The notes under the pieces: generated by a model
Databases searched by the model: none
The model's input: the letters and a program-made list of their open reading frames with translations, nothing else
Told to the model about the DNA's origin: nothing
Shown here: piece after piece, positions 17,544 to 26,896 of the stretch
How positions within the stretch are numbered: the stretch's first letter is position 1
How the letters are laid out: each line of letters starts with the position of its first letter
Assembly (NCBI GenBank): GCA_963742925.1
Contig: CAVUNV010000005.1
Span: 434,001 to 498,000, forward strand
Source: PALSA-612 sp963742925
GTDB taxonomy: Bacteria > Actinomycetota > Thermoleophilia > Gaiellales > Gaiellaceae
Direction of reading: 5' to 3'
Length of the DNA stretch: 64,000 nt
Translations under genes and position numbers: made by a program

Positions 17544-18749
17544 CTAGGAGACGGGTGCCGGAACCGCGGCCGCCTCGGTCGCGTCCGCGATCGCGTGCAC
17601 GACCTCGACGATGTCGCGGTTCGCGTTGAAGATCCGCAGCTGACGGTCGGCGCTCGAGCCCCGGGACAGGATGTCGCGGATCCCCTCGAGCTCCCGGTCG
17701 CACTCGAGCTCGCGGGCGTGCGGCTCGATGTCGCGGAGCGTGCGGCGGACGAGCTGCGAGACCGGCACGCGGTTCCTCCGGCCGGTGGCGAGATCCATGA
17801 TCGGAGCCTCGAGCCCGTAGCGGGCTGCGAGCCACTTGTTCTCGCTGGTCAGGATCCGGTGGAAGGACGGGATCTCCTCGCCGCGCTCGTATTGCTCGCA
17901 GTAGTACTTGACGAGCGACTGGCAATAAGCCGTGATCGCGACGGCGTCCTCGACCCGGGTGACGGCGTCGCAGATGCGGATCTCGACCGTCCCCAGGCGC
18001 GGGTGCGGCCTGATGTCCCACCAGATGTGCGTGTAGTCGGCGATGCAGCCCGTGCGCTCGAGCTGGCCCACCACGTCGGCATAGTCGGCGTAGTCACGGA
18101 AGCGCGGCGGTGGGCCGGAGCGAGGGAACGCGGCGAAGACGAGCTGGCGCGTCGAGGAGAGACCGGTCGGCTCGCCGCGCCAGAACGGCGAGCTGGCGGA
18201 CAGGCTGAGGAGCTGCGGCAGGTTGATCAGCAGGCCGTTGACGACCTTGATCGCCTTCTCTGGATCGTCGATCGCGACGTGGATGTGCATGCCGAAGATC
18301 AGCTCGCGCCGCGCCACGTACTGCAGCTGGTCGACCAGGGCGCGGTAGCGGTCGCGCGCCGTGATCCGCTGCCGCTCGAACAGGCTGAACGGGTGCGTGC
18401 CCGCCGAGCCGACGCGCAGGTTCATCTCCTGTGCGATCTGCGTGACGGCCGTCCGCAGCTTGCGGAGCTGGTGGTCGACGTCGGCGATCGTGCTGCAGAT
18501 CGGCGTCGAGATCTCGAGCACCGACTGCATCAGCTCGGGGCGGATGACCGACTCGAGCTCGCTGCCCTCGACCGCCGCCAGGACCGTGTCGATGTGCTGG
18601 ACGAGGTCGAACGTGGTCGCGTCGAGCAGCATGTACTCCTCCTCGACGCCGAGCGTGTACGGCTCGCCCGCGCCGAAGCGATGCTCGTACACGCTTCCGG
18701 CCGTGCCGAGCCCCTTGCTCGTGATGCTCTCGGGAACGACGCTGCTCAT
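17544..18749 (-). CDS. YbdK-type carboxylate-amine ligase (glutamate-cysteine ligase GCS2 family)
   Basis: About 401 residues from ATG 18749 (MSSVVPES). The GCS2 signature LGVEEEYMLLD lies near residue 35, followed by RPELMQSVLEISTP, HIHVAI (metal/ATP site) and TVEIRICDAVTRVEDA. The family forms gamma-glutamyl-type amide bonds with ATP; EgtA and YbdK are relatives, and the physiological acceptor here is unknown. The longer reading back to 18905 has no family similarity. TAAAGT lies 8 bases before the ATG on the coding strand, supporting this start. Confidence 0.88.
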   Translation of the reverse strand: MSSVVPESITSKGLGTAGSVYEHRFGAGEPYTLGVEEEYMLLDATTFDLVQHIDTVLAAVEGSELESVIRPELMQSVLEISTPICSTIADVDHQLRKLRTAVTQIAQEMNLRVGSAGTHPFSLFERQRITARDRYRALVDQLQYVARRELIFGMHIHVAIDDPEKAIKVVNGLLINLPQLLSLSASSPFWRGEPTGLSSTRQLVFAAFPRSGPPPRFRDYADYADVVGQLERTGCIADYTHIWWDIRPHPRLGTVEIRICDAVTRVEDAVAITAYCQSLVKYYCEQYERGEEIPSFHRILTSENKWLAARYGLEAPIMDLATGRRNRVPVSQLVRRTLRDIEPHARELECDRELEGIRDILSRGSSADRQLRIFNANRDIVEVVHAIADATEAAAVPAPVS

Positions 18750-18757
18750 ACGCAGGG

Positions 18758-18763
18758 ACTTTA
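18758..18763 (-). promoter_or_regulatory. -10 element of the YbdK-type gene
   Basis: TAAAGT on the minus strand ends 8 nt before ATG 18749, fitting a leaderless or very short-leader transcript. Confidence 0.45.
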
Positions 18764-18798
18764 CGCCAGTCTGAACCGTGCGGATAGGTGGGATGCTC

Positions 18799-19182
18799 CT
18801 AGCCGACGATCGCGTCTGCTTCGAGCTCGACCAGCCAGCGCGGGTCGAGGAGCTCCGCGACGACCACCATCGTCGTCGCAGGGCGCGCATCGCCGAACAC
18901 CTCACCGTGGGCGCGGCCGGCTTCCTCCCAGTCCTCCGCCCGCGTCAGGTACGTGCGCGTGCGGACGACGTGCTCCGGGCCGGCGCCGAGCTCGGCGAGC
19001 GCGGCGACCATGATCTCCAGGCAGCGGCGGGTCTGGCCGTAGGCGTCCACGGGCGGATCGCCGCCGTCGGGCATGACCGGAGCCGTCCCGGCGACCGAGA
19101 CCACGTCTCCGGCCCGCACGGCGCGCGAGTAGCCGACCGTGGCGGCCATGGGCGAGACGGCCGGGACGAGGCGCCGCTCCAC
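18799..19182 (-). CDS. RidA/YjgF-family protein
   Basis: A 127-residue protein of the RidA superfamily, trimeric enzymes that hydrolyse reactive enamines/imines released by PLP enzymes. Visible blocks: YSRAVRAGDVVSVAGTAPV, DAYGQTRRCLEIMVAALAEL and the C-terminal ATTMVVVAELLDPRWLVELE. The usual catalytic arginine of the R-(x)-E motif is not preserved, since the tail reads LLDPRWLVELEADAIV, so it may belong to a divergent subgroup. GTG start at 19182, divergent from the serine hydrolase with only 18 bases between start codons. Confidence 0.85.
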   Translation of the reverse strand: MERRLVPAVSPMAATVGYSRAVRAGDVVSVAGTAPVMPDGGDPPVDAYGQTRRCLEIMVAALAELGAGPEHVVRTRTYLTRAEDWEEAGRAHGEVFGDARPATTMVVVAELLDPRWLVELEADAIVG

Positions 19183-19200
19183 GTGCCTAGTATCACCCGA
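19183..19200. promoter_or_regulatory. 18-bp bidirectional leaderless promoter (RidA / serine hydrolase)
   Basis: The whole space between two divergent GTG codons is 18 bases. TAGTAT (19188-19193) ends 7 nt before the plus start. On the minus strand GATACT ends 6 nt before the other start. The two -10 boxes overlap almost completely. Confidence 0.55.
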
Positions 19201-20025
19201 GTGGACGCACTGCGGCAGATCGACGGCTGGGAGGTCGAGAACGCCGCCGTCGCCGTCCTCACCCCCGACGCCGAGCTGGGCTCGCGCGGCGATCGCACCC
19301 GCGTCTATCGCATCGCCTCCGTGACGAAGCTGCTGACGGCGCTCGCCTGCCTGGTCGCGGCCGAGGAGGGCGTGATCGACCTCGACGAGCCCGCCGGGCC
19401 GCCCGGCTCGACCATCCGGCATCTGTTCGCGCATGCGTCCGGATTGCCGTTCGAGGGACACGGCCCTCCCATCGCGCGGCCGGGAACCCGCCGGATCTAC
19501 TCGAACGCCGGCATCGAGGTGCTCGCCGAGACGGTCGCCGAGCGGGCCGAGATGCCGTTCGCCGACTATCTGCGCGAAGCCGTCTTCCGGCCGCTCGGGC
19601 TCGCGGCCGAGCTGCGCGGCTCGCCGGCCGCAGACGTCCGCGCGTCGCTGGACGATCTCGTCCGCTTCGCGCGCGAGCTGCTCGCGCCGACCCTCGTCTC
19701 CGGCGAGACGCTCGCCGAGGCGACGAGCGTCCAGTTCCCCGGTCTCGGCGGCGTGCTGCCGGGCATGGGTCGCTACGACCCGCTCGACTGGGGCCTGGGA
19801 TTCGAGCTGAAGGACGCGAAGCATCCGCACTGGAGCGGCAGCCGAACCTCGGCGCGTGCGTTCGGCCACTTCGGCGGGAGCGGCACGTTCCTGTGGGTCG
19901 ACCCGGAGCCGCAGGTCGCATGTGTCTGCCTGACCGAGCGGGATTTCGACGCCTGGGCGCTCGAAGCCTGGCCGCGGCTCTCCGATGCGGTGCTCGCCGA
20001 GGCGTCTGGCCGCGGCGATTCTTAA
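19201..20025 (+). CDS. Serine beta-lactamase-like hydrolase (class C/esterase type)
   Basis: A 274-residue cytoplasmic member of the beta-lactamase/transpeptidase-like family without signal peptide. The SxxK motif is SVTK in RIASVTKLLTAL, the YxN motif is YSN in RRIYSNAGIEVLAE, and the third box is HFGGSG. Such proteins are often esterases or D-aminopeptidases rather than antibiotic-hydrolysing enzymes. GTG start at 19201 is placed by the TAGTAT box 7 bases upstream. The longer reading back to 18778 overlaps the antisense RidA gene. Confidence 0.88.
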   Translation: MDALRQIDGWEVENAAVAVLTPDAELGSRGDRTRVYRIASVTKLLTALACLVAAEEGVIDLDEPAGPPGSTIRHLFAHASGLPFEGHGPPIARPGTRRIYSNAGIEVLAETVAERAEMPFADYLREAVFRPLGLAAELRGSPAADVRASLDDLVRFARELLAPTLVSGETLAEATSVQFPGLGGVLPGMGRYDPLDWGLGFELKDAKHPHWSGSRTSARAFGHFGGSGTFLWVDPEPQVACVCLTERDFDAWALEAWPRLSDAVLAEASGRGDS

Positions 20026-20071
20026 CCGCGCCTCAGTCCGTTCTTAGATACCGCTGATTTGCTTCGCGCAG

Positions 20072-21790
20072 ATGTTCTTCCTCGGCTACGTGCGCAGCGA
20101 GCTCCTCCGTCGGCGCGCGCGCACGATCCTGACGGTGGTGGGGCTGGGGCTCGGCGTCGCGCTCGTCGTCGCGATCACGGCGATCTCCAACGGTCTCGAC
20201 CATGCGCAGGCCTCGGCGCTCAACCCGCTGTCCGGCATCGGCACCGACCTCACCGTCACGCGTGCCGCGCAGACCGACACCGGCTTCGGGGGAGGGGCGT
20301 TCGGCGGCGGAGGCCCGGGCGGCGGAGGCGGCAGCCGGCAGATACTGGCCGCGAACAGCTCCGTGATCACCGACCTGTCCAAGCTCGGCAAGCCCGGGCA
20401 GCACTTCGTCCACGACTTCTTCCTGCCCGGCACTCAGCTCACGTTCCCCGCCAAGCAGGCGAAGCAGATCGCGAAGCTGAACGGTGTCGCGGCGGTGAGC
20501 ACCGGGCTCGTCCTGATCGCCGAGCACCAGGAAGGCACGGTTCCCAAGATCGTCGCGACGCTCAAGGCCAGCGGCCAGACGTTCAACATCCAGCGGCGGA
20601 TCACTCCGCCGACGGCCGCGGAGCAGGCGGCGATCCAGGCCTGCATCGCGAAGCTCCAGGCGTCGTCGGGCGGGAGCGCGGCTCCGGCGGGGCCGACCGG
20701 AGCGGGCGGGTTCGGGCAGGGCCGAGGCAGCGGCCAGGGAGGCGGCGGTTTCCGCAGCTTCGATCGGAGCGCGTTCGCGAAGTGCCTGCCTGCGCGGCTT
20801 CGGCAGTTCCGGACTCAGTTCACGACGCCGACGCGGACGCTCCGCCAGGTGCTGAGCCCGCCGCAGACGAACATCAAGACCCAGCCGTACACGATCGCGG
20901 GCGTCGACCTGTCCCATCCCGGCATCGGCCTGGTCACGCCGGCCCAGGTGACGAGGGGCCGCTACTTCTCGCGCATCGGCGGCCGCGAGGCGCTGGTGGC
21001 GCCGAGCTACGCGGCCAAGAACGGGTTGAAGGTCGGCTCGACGCTCACGCTGAACGGCACGTCGTTCAAGGTGGTCGGCATCGTCCAGCCGCCGCTCGGC
21101 GGCCAGACGGCGGACGTCTACCTCCCGCTCGCCCAGCTGCAGGTTCTCGCCGGCGAGAAGGGGCTCGCGAACGTCGCGCTGGTGCGGGCCACGTCGAGCT
21201 CCGCCGTCGGAGGCGTCCAGCAGGAGATCAGCCGCAATCTCCAGGGGTCGCAGGTGGCGAGCTCGAAGCAGGTGGCCGACAAGATCACCGGGTCGCTGGT
21301 CGACGCATCGAACCTGTCCAGCAAGCTCGGTTTCGTGCTCGCGATCGTCGTCGTCATCGCCGCCTTCCTGATCGCCGCGCTGCTGACGCTCACCTCGGTC
21401 GGCAAGCGTGTTCGTGAGCTCGGGACGCTGAAGGCGCTCGGCTGGACGCAACGGCTCGTCGTCAGGCAGGTCGTCGGCGAGTCGCTTGCGCAGGGCATCC
21501 TCGGCGGCGTGTTCGGAATCGCTCTCGGGATTGCGGCCGCCGCGGCGGTGGACGCCTTCGGACCGACGCTGACCGCGTCGTCGACGACCGGCGGCAGCGG
21601 CCTCTTCGGCCTCGGGGCCGCCGCGACGAGGACGGCGACCGCCCACATCTCGCTCGACGCGCCGCTGACCTTCTCCGTGATCCTGATCGGGTTCGCAGTC
21701 GCCCTGCTCGGCGGGCTGCTCGCGGGTACCGCCGGCGCTCTGCGCGCGGCTCGCCTGCGCCCGGCCGACGCGCTGAGGCACCTCGAGTGA
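20072..21790 (+). CDS. MacB-like ABC transporter permease (FtsX family)
   Basis: A 572-residue permease: N-terminal helix (ILTVVGLGLGVALVVAITAI), a large extracytoplasmic MacB_PCD domain, and three C-terminal helices (LGFVLAIVVVIAAFLIAALL, ESLAQGILGGVFGIALGIAA, FSVILIGFAVALLGGLLAG) of the FtsX fold. The external domain holds two Gly-rich low-complexity inserts (GGGAFGGGGPGGGGG near residue 75, GQGRGSGQGGGGF near 220). These systems do not transport through the membrane bilayer but transmit ATPase motion to periplasmic or exported substrates. It overlaps the ATPase gene by four bases (GTGA). Confidence 0.88.
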   Translation: MFFLGYVRSELLRRRARTILTVVGLGLGVALVVAITAISNGLDHAQASALNPLSGIGTDLTVTRAAQTDTGFGGGAFGGGGPGGGGGSRQILAANSSVITDLSKLGKPGQHFVHDFFLPGTQLTFPAKQAKQIAKLNGVAAVSTGLVLIAEHQEGTVPKIVATLKASGQTFNIQRRITPPTAAEQAAIQACIAKLQASSGGSAAPAGPTGAGGFGQGRGSGQGGGGFRSFDRSAFAKCLPARLRQFRTQFTTPTRTLRQVLSPPQTNIKTQPYTIAGVDLSHPGIGLVTPAQVTRGRYFSRIGGREALVAPSYAAKNGLKVGSTLTLNGTSFKVVGIVQPPLGGQTADVYLPLAQLQVLAGEKGLANVALVRATSSSAVGGVQQEISRNLQGSQVASSKQVADKITGSLVDASNLSSKLGFVLAIVVVIAAFLIAALLTLTSVGKRVRELGTLKALGWTQRLVVRQVVGESLAQGILGGVFGIALGIAAAAAVDAFGPTLTASSTTGGSGLFGLGAAATRTATAHISLDAPLTFSVILIGFAVALLGGLLAGTAGALRAARLRPADALRHLE

Positions 21791-22491
21791 CCGACGGAGA
21801 ACGGCACCCTCTACGAGCTCAGCGGCGCCTCGCGCACGTTCCGTCGCGGCGATGCGACGATCGCGGCGGTCGACTCGGTCGACCTGACCATTCCGGCCGG
21901 CGGCTTCGTCGCGCTCGAGGGGCCGAGCGGGTCGGGGAAGACGACGCTGCTGCAGCTCCTCGGGGCGCTCGATCGCACGAACAGCGGCCAGGTCTACTTC
22001 GACGGACGCGACCTCGGCGCACTCGGCGACAACGACCTCGCCGATCTGCGGCTGCGGACGTTCGGCTTCGTGTTCCAGCAGTTCAACCTGATCCCGACGC
22101 TGACCGCGCTGGAGAACGTCGAGGTCGGGGCTCGCACCGATGGGGGTGTCCGGGCTCGAGCTCAAACAGCGCTCGCTCGGCCGCGCTCGAGGAGGTCGGG
22201 CTCGCGGAGCGGGCGGACCACCTGCCGAGCCAGCTCTCCGGCGGCGAGCAGCAACGGGTCGCGATCGCCCGCGCGCTCGTCAAGGGGCCGAAGGTGATCC
22301 TTGCGGACGAGCCGACCGGCAACCTCGACTCGAAGACCGGCACCGACATCATCGAGTTGCTCGCGGGGCTGGCGGCGAGGCACGGAACGACCGTGATCGT
22401 CGCGACGCACGACGCCGGGCTCGCCGCACGGGCTGATCCCCGCATCGCAATGCGCGACGGCCGCGTGCTCGCCCGAGCCGTGCCTGCCTGA
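21787..22491 (+). CDS. MacB/LolD-type ABC transporter ATPase, three frame breaks
   Basis: ATPase partner of the upstream permease. Walker A is GPSGSGKTTLL in frame 2, Q-loop region FGFVFQQFNLIPTLTALENV, signature LSGGEQQRVAIARAL and Walker B VILADEPTGNLDS in frame 1, H-loop VIVATHD. Following homology, the reading must change frame near 21797 (after GTGACCGACGG), near 22140 (entering MGVSGLELKQRSL) and near 22185 (entering AALEEVGLAERADHL). All motifs are intact, so three single-base errors in this stretch are likelier than decay; a true pseudogene cannot be excluded. Confidence 0.8.
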   Translation: MTDGERHPLRAQRRLAHVPSRRCDDRGGRLGRPDHSGRRLRRARGAERVGEDDAAAAPRGARSHEQRPGLLRRTRPRRTRRQRPRRSAAADVRLRVPAVQPDPDADRAGERRGRGSHRWGCPGSSSNSARSAALEEVGLAERADHLPSQLSGGEQQRVAIARALVKGPKVILADEPTGNLDSKTGTDIIELLAGLAARHGTTVIVATHDAGLAARADPRIAMRDGRVLARAVPA

Positions 22492-22524
22492 CGAGTCCGC
22501 GAAGACCCGCCGGCCTCTCTTTCG

Positions 22525-22902
22525 TTACTCGTTCGCCGTGAACAGCGGGCGCACGAACTCGTCGAACGTCTCCCGGTCGCAGCTCGCGACCACGGAAGGC
22601 GTCAGTGCGCGGACGGACGCGGTGCGCGGAATGTCCATCGCGAGCGCGACCTCGCCGAAGTAGTCACCGGGCCGGAGCACCCGGCGTGCGCCCATGCTCT
22701 CCTGGCTGACGACGAGCATTCCGGAGAGGACGACGTAGAAGCGCTCGCCCGGCTCACCTTCGACGACTGGTGCCTGGCCCGGCGCGACCTCCTCCCGGTT
22801 CATCCGCCCCGCGAGCTTCATCAGCCGCTCGCCGGGCAACTCGGCGAGCAGGGAGCAGCGGTTCAGCTCGTGCTGCGTCGCGGGGATGTGGCGCGGGCTC
22901 AC
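22525..22902 (-). CDS. Cyclic nucleotide-binding domain protein
   Basis: A 125-residue single-domain protein of the CAP/cNMP-binding fold. Core: ELPGERLMKLAGRM, GEPGERFYVVLSGMLVV, then the phosphate-binding cassette PGDYFGEVALAMDIPRTASV, which carries the FGE-x2-L and R-T-A-S pattern of true cNMP binders. There is no helix-turn-helix or effector domain, so it may act on a partner protein. GTG start 22902 lies 18 bases from the divergent Nudix start. Confidence 0.85.
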   Translation of the reverse strand: MSPRHIPATQHELNRCSLLAELPGERLMKLAGRMNREEVAPGQAPVVEGEPGERFYVVLSGMLVVSQESMGARRVLRPGDYFGEVALAMDIPRTASVRALTPSVVASCDRETFDEFVRPLFTANE

Positions 22903-22907
22903 CCGCG

Positions 22908-22913
22908 TATTGT
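22908..22913 (+). promoter_or_regulatory. -10 element of the Nudix gene in an 18-bp divergent spacer
   Basis: TATTGT ends 7 nt before ATG 22921. The spacer between the cNMP-domain GTG and this ATG is only 22903-22920, so both messages must start at or next to their start codons. Confidence 0.5.
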
Positions 22914-22920
22914 GCCCACC

Positions 22921-23439
22921 ATGGCCCGGGTGGACGGCTGGCAGTCCTGTCCTCGCTGCGCGACGGAGCTCGGGCACGACCACGAGCGCGTTGCCTGCCC
23001 GGCCTGCGGCTTCGTCGCGCACTCCAACTCCGAGCCGACCGCCGGCGCGCTCGTCGTCGACGCCGAGGGCCGCCTGCTGCTGGTGCGGAGAGCCCGCGAT
23101 CCGTACGGCGGCACGTGGGATCTTCCCGGCGGCTTCCTCGAGGAGGCCGAGCATCCGCTCGACGCGCTGCGCCGCGAGCTGCTCGAGGAGACGGGCCTCG
23201 ACGTCGAGCCGGGCGAGCTCGTCGGGATCTGGCTCGACCGCTACGGCGACGGGCCCGACGCGCCGACGACGCTGAACCTCTACTGGACGGCGCGCGTCAC
23301 GGGCGGCGAGCCGACGGCGGGTGACGACGCGGCCGAGCTCCGCTGGTTCTCGCCGGACGAGCTACCGCCCGACCACGAGATCGGCTTCCCGAACGTGCGC
23401 GAGGTGCTGCGTGTCTGGCGCGGGCGGGCGGCCGGCTAA
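22921..23439 (+). CDS. Nudix hydrolase with N-terminal zinc ribbon
   Basis: A 172-residue protein. The zinc ribbon has two CPxC pairs (CPRCATELGHDHERVACPAC), as in NudC/YjaD-like NADH pyrophosphatases. The Nudix box follows as GGFLEEAEHPLDALRRELLE then ETGLDV, with the G-x5-E-x7-RE-x2-EE-x-G spacing. It hydrolyses nucleoside diphosphates linked to another moiety; the substrate is not determined. ATG 22921 is supported by TATTGT 7 bases upstream. The stop overlaps the antisense thioredoxin stop by 4 bases. Confidence 0.9.
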   Translation: MARVDGWQSCPRCATELGHDHERVACPACGFVAHSNSEPTAGALVVDAEGRLLLVRRARDPYGGTWDLPGGFLEEAEHPLDALRRELLEETGLDVEPGELVGIWLDRYGDGPDAPTTLNLYWTARVTGGEPTAGDDAAELRWFSPDELPPDHEIGFPNVREVLRVWRGRAAG

Positions 23440-23759
23440 GCCGGGACGCCGATACCCAGCGCGCGCTCGATGGCGCCCTTCGGCTGGGCGCCGATCACCG
23501 CTGCGGACGGCTCGCCGTCCTTGAACAGGATCACGGTCGGGATCGACATGACCCCGTAGCGCTGCGCGAGCTCCTGCTCGTCGTCGATGTTCACCTTGAC
23601 GAGCTTGAGCTCGCCCGGGTGCTCCTCGACGATCTTGTCGAGCACGGGCGCGACGGCGTGGCACGGGCCGCACCACTCGGCCCAGAAGTCGACCAGCACT
23701 GCCGTCCCGCTCTGGAGGACTTCCGCGTCGAAGGTTGCTCCGGTTACTGCGTCTGACAT
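23436..23759 (-). CDS. trxA: Thioredoxin
   Basis: A 107-residue cytosolic thioredoxin with active site WCGPC in FWAEWCGPCHAVAP and the cis-proline loop GVMSIPTVILF. It reduces protein disulfides and is itself reduced by thioredoxin reductase (not in the window). ATG 23759 follows an AAAGGAA ribosome site, unlike the many leaderless genes nearby. Divergent from ileS with 79 bases between starts. Confidence 0.93.
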   Translation of the reverse strand: MSDAVTGATFDAEVLQSGTAVLVDFWAEWCGPCHAVAPVLDKIVEEHPGELKLVKVNIDDEQELAQRYGVMSIPTVILFKDGEPSAAVIGAQPKGAIERALGIGVPA

Positions 23760-23825
23760 GTGTTCCTTTCGGTTTCCGGTGTTCAGGAGGGTAAACGGCC
23801 GGCCGGGCGTGGGTGTTCCCGTGCC

Positions 23826-23831
23826 TAGAAT
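23826..23831 (+). promoter_or_regulatory. -10 element of ileS
   Basis: TAGAAT ends 7 nt before ATG 23839, so ileS appears leaderless. Confidence 0.5.
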
Positions 23832-23838
23832 CGCACGG

Positions 23839-26800
23839 ATGTTCACGCCGCTTCCGGACAAGCCGGATCATCCCGCGCTCGAGCTCGAGATCCTCGAGCT
23901 CTGGGAGCGCGAGGGCACGTTCGGGAAGCTGCGGGAGCAGATCCGCGGCGGGCCGAAGTGGAGCTTCATCGACGGGCCGGTGACGGCGAACAAGAAGCTG
24001 CCGGTCCACACCGCCTGGGGGCGCACGCTCAAGGACGTCTTCCAGCGCTACAAGGCGATGCGCGGGTTCGACCAGCGCTTCCAGAACGGCTTCGACTGCC
24101 AGGGCCTGTGGATCGAGGTCGGGGTCGAGAAGTCGCTCGGCCTGAACTCGAAGCGCGAGATCGAGGAGTACGGCCTCGACAAGTTCACCCGCGAGTGCCG
24201 CGACGTCGTCGTGCACTACATCGGCGAGCTGACGCGGGGCTCGATCCGTCTCGGCCAGTGGATGGACTGGGGCAACGACTACGCGACCTTCTCGGACACG
24301 AACATCGAGTACATCTGGCGCTTCCTCAAGCTCGTGCACGAGCGGGGCTGGCTCTACCTCGGCCACCGCTCGACCGACTGGTGCCCGCGCTGCGGGACGT
24401 CGCTCTCCCAGCACGAGCTCTCCCAGACGGGCGTCTACCAGGAGCGCGCCGACCCCTCGCTGTTCGTGCGCTTCCCGCTCGTCGAGCGGCACGGCGAGTC
24501 GCTGGTCGTCTGGACGACGACGCCGTGGACGCTGCCCGCGAACGTGGCCGCGGCGGTCTCACCCGATGCGGAGTACGGCCTCACCGAGAACGGCAACTGG
24601 GTCGCGGTCGAGCGGTATCCGGACGAGCACTTCCAGCAGCGGGTGCGCGGCCGGGAGCTGGTCGGCCTCCACTACCAGGGGCCGTTCGACACGCTCGGGC
24701 CCGGCAGCAAGGTCGATCACCGCGTCATCCCCTGGGACGACGTCACCCTCGACCAGGGCACCGGCATCGTCCACATCGCTCCCGGATGCGGCGGCGAGGA
24801 CTTCGAGCTCTCGCACGACCACGAACTGCCCGTGCTGATGCCCGTGGACGAGGCCGGCCGCTTCTACGACACCTACGGCTGGCTGCACGGGCTCTCGACG
24901 CTCGAGGCGGCCGACCAGATCGTCGGCGACCTGAAGGAGCGCGGCCTGCTCGTCGAGGCCGGCCTCTACGAGCACGCCTATCCGCACTGCTGGCGCTGCG
25001 ACACGCCGCTCATCTTCCGCATCGCCGACGACTGGCTGATCTCCGTCGACGAGGTTCGCCCGCAGCTCCTGGAGGCGAACGCGACCGTCGAGTGGACGCC
25101 GGGCTACTTCGGCAAGCGCATGGACGACTGGCTCCGCAACATGGGCGACTGGAACATCTCGCGGCGCCGGTACTTCGGCCTGCCGCTGCCGATCTATCCC
25201 TGCACCTGCGGGCACGTGAACGTGGTCGGGTCGAAGGCCGAGCTGGCCGCGCGCGCCGTCCGTGGCCTCGACCAGCTCGAGGAGCTTCACCGCCCCTGGG
25301 TCGACGAGGTCGTGATCACGTGCGAGCAGTGCGGGGAGGAAGTGCGGCGGATCCCCGAGGTTGGCGACGTCTGGCTCGATGCGGGCATCGTCCCGTTCTC
25401 GACGCTCGGCTGGCAGAGCCCCGAGTGGGTCGACGGCGGCTACGCGACCGGCGCCTCGGCCGGCGTCTCCGGCGCCGATCTCCCCGACCACGCCTACTGG
25501 GAGCAGTGGTTCCCGGCGGACTGGGTCACGGAGATGCGCGAGCAGATCAGGCTCTGGTTCTACTCGCAGCTCTTCATGTCGGTCGCCCTCGTCGGCGTGT
25601 CGCCGTTCAGGAGCGTGCTCGGCTACGAGAAGATGCTCGACGAGCACGGCCGCGAGATGCACGGCTCGTGGGGAAACATGATCGACGCCGAGGAGGCGTT
25701 CGACCGCATGGGCGCCGACGTGATGCGCTGGCAGTACTGCCAGCAGCCGCCCGACCGCAACCTGCTGTTCGGCTACGGGCCGGCGCACGAGATCAAGGGG
25801 CGGCTGCTCAAGGTCTGGAACTCGGTGAGGTTCTTCGTCGGCCTCGCCAACGCGGAGGGCTTCCGGCCGTCGTATGGCGAGCAGCCTCGCGGCGAGCACT
25901 CCCTCGACCGGTGGCTCGCCGCCCGCACGGGCCGGCTCGTCGCCGACGCGACGCAGGCGTACGAGCAGTTCCTCACGCACCGCGTGGTCGACGCCTTCGA
26001 GGAGTACGTCGAGGATCTGTCCAACTGGTACATCCGTCGGTCGCGCCGGCGCTTCTGGGAAGGCGACGAGGCGGCGCTCGCGACGCTCTGGCTCTCGCTC
26101 GTCGAGTCCGTGCGCCTGATCGCGCCGGTGGCGCCGTTTCTCGCCGAGCACCTGTGGCAGAACCTCGTCCGCGGCGTCGTGCGAGGGCGCACCCGAGTCG
26201 GTGTTCCACGCCGGCTGGCCCGAGGCGGGACCGATCGACGAGGCGCTGCTGGCCGAGGTCGCCGAGTCGCGGCGGATCGTCGAGCTCGGACACCAGGCGC
26301 GTGGCGAGGTCGAGGGCCTGACGCTCCGGCAGCCGCTGCGGAGCATGTTCGTCCGTGGCGCGACACTCGCGCACTCCCACGTCGACGAGATCGCCGACGA
26401 GCTGAACGTCAAGCAGGTCCTCTTCGACGAGGGCCCGGTGGCGCGCGTGCAGCTGAAGCCGAACCTGCCCGTGCTCGGTCCGCGGCTCGGGCCGAAGCTC
26501 CGCGACGTGAAGGCGGCACTCGAGGCCGGCGACTACGAGGATCTGGGCGACGGCCGCGTGCGGGCTGCGGGCGAGGAGCTGGGGCCGGACGACGTGATCC
26601 GTGGAGAGCGCCTCTCCGTCGAGGGCTTCGCAATGGCCGACGACGACGTGATCTCGGTCGCGCTCTCGACGGAGCTCGACGAGGAGCTCGTACGCGAGAA
26701 GCGCGTCCGCGATCTGATCCGCCGGGTGAACCAGATGCGCAAGGACGCCGGGCTCGAGATCACGGATCGCATCGTCCTCACGGTGCCGACCGCGGACGAG

Positions 26801-26896
26801 GATCTCGTCTCAGCTCACGCCGACTGGATCAAGCGGGAGACGCTGGCAGTCGAGATCCGGGTCGACGGCGCCGAGCTCCAGATCGAGAAAGCCTGA
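23839..26896 (+). CDS. ileS: Isoleucine--tRNA ligase, one frame break
   Basis: Class I synthetase of about 1,018 residues that charges tRNA-Ile. The Rossmann core begins PLPDKPDHPALELEILELWE. The HIGH-type signature reads HTAWGRTLKD (57-66), the editing domain holds VVWTTTPWTLPANVA, and the KMSKS loop reads REMHGSWGN near residue 607. The C-terminal anticodon region continues after a break at about 26183: the first frame ends in NLVRGVV and the next resumes CEGAPESVFHAGWPEAG through QIEKA. As ileS is essential and both halves are intact, an indel error is the best explanation. The stop overlaps the aminotransferase start. Confidence 0.92.

Noticed and set aside
20033..22165. A 710-residue minus-strand open frame opposite the MacB-like permease
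   Set aside because: Its composition is Arg/Glu/Asp-rich, without domain-like blocks, and it mirrors the codon pattern of the permease. Long antisense frames are expected in such GC-rich DNA.
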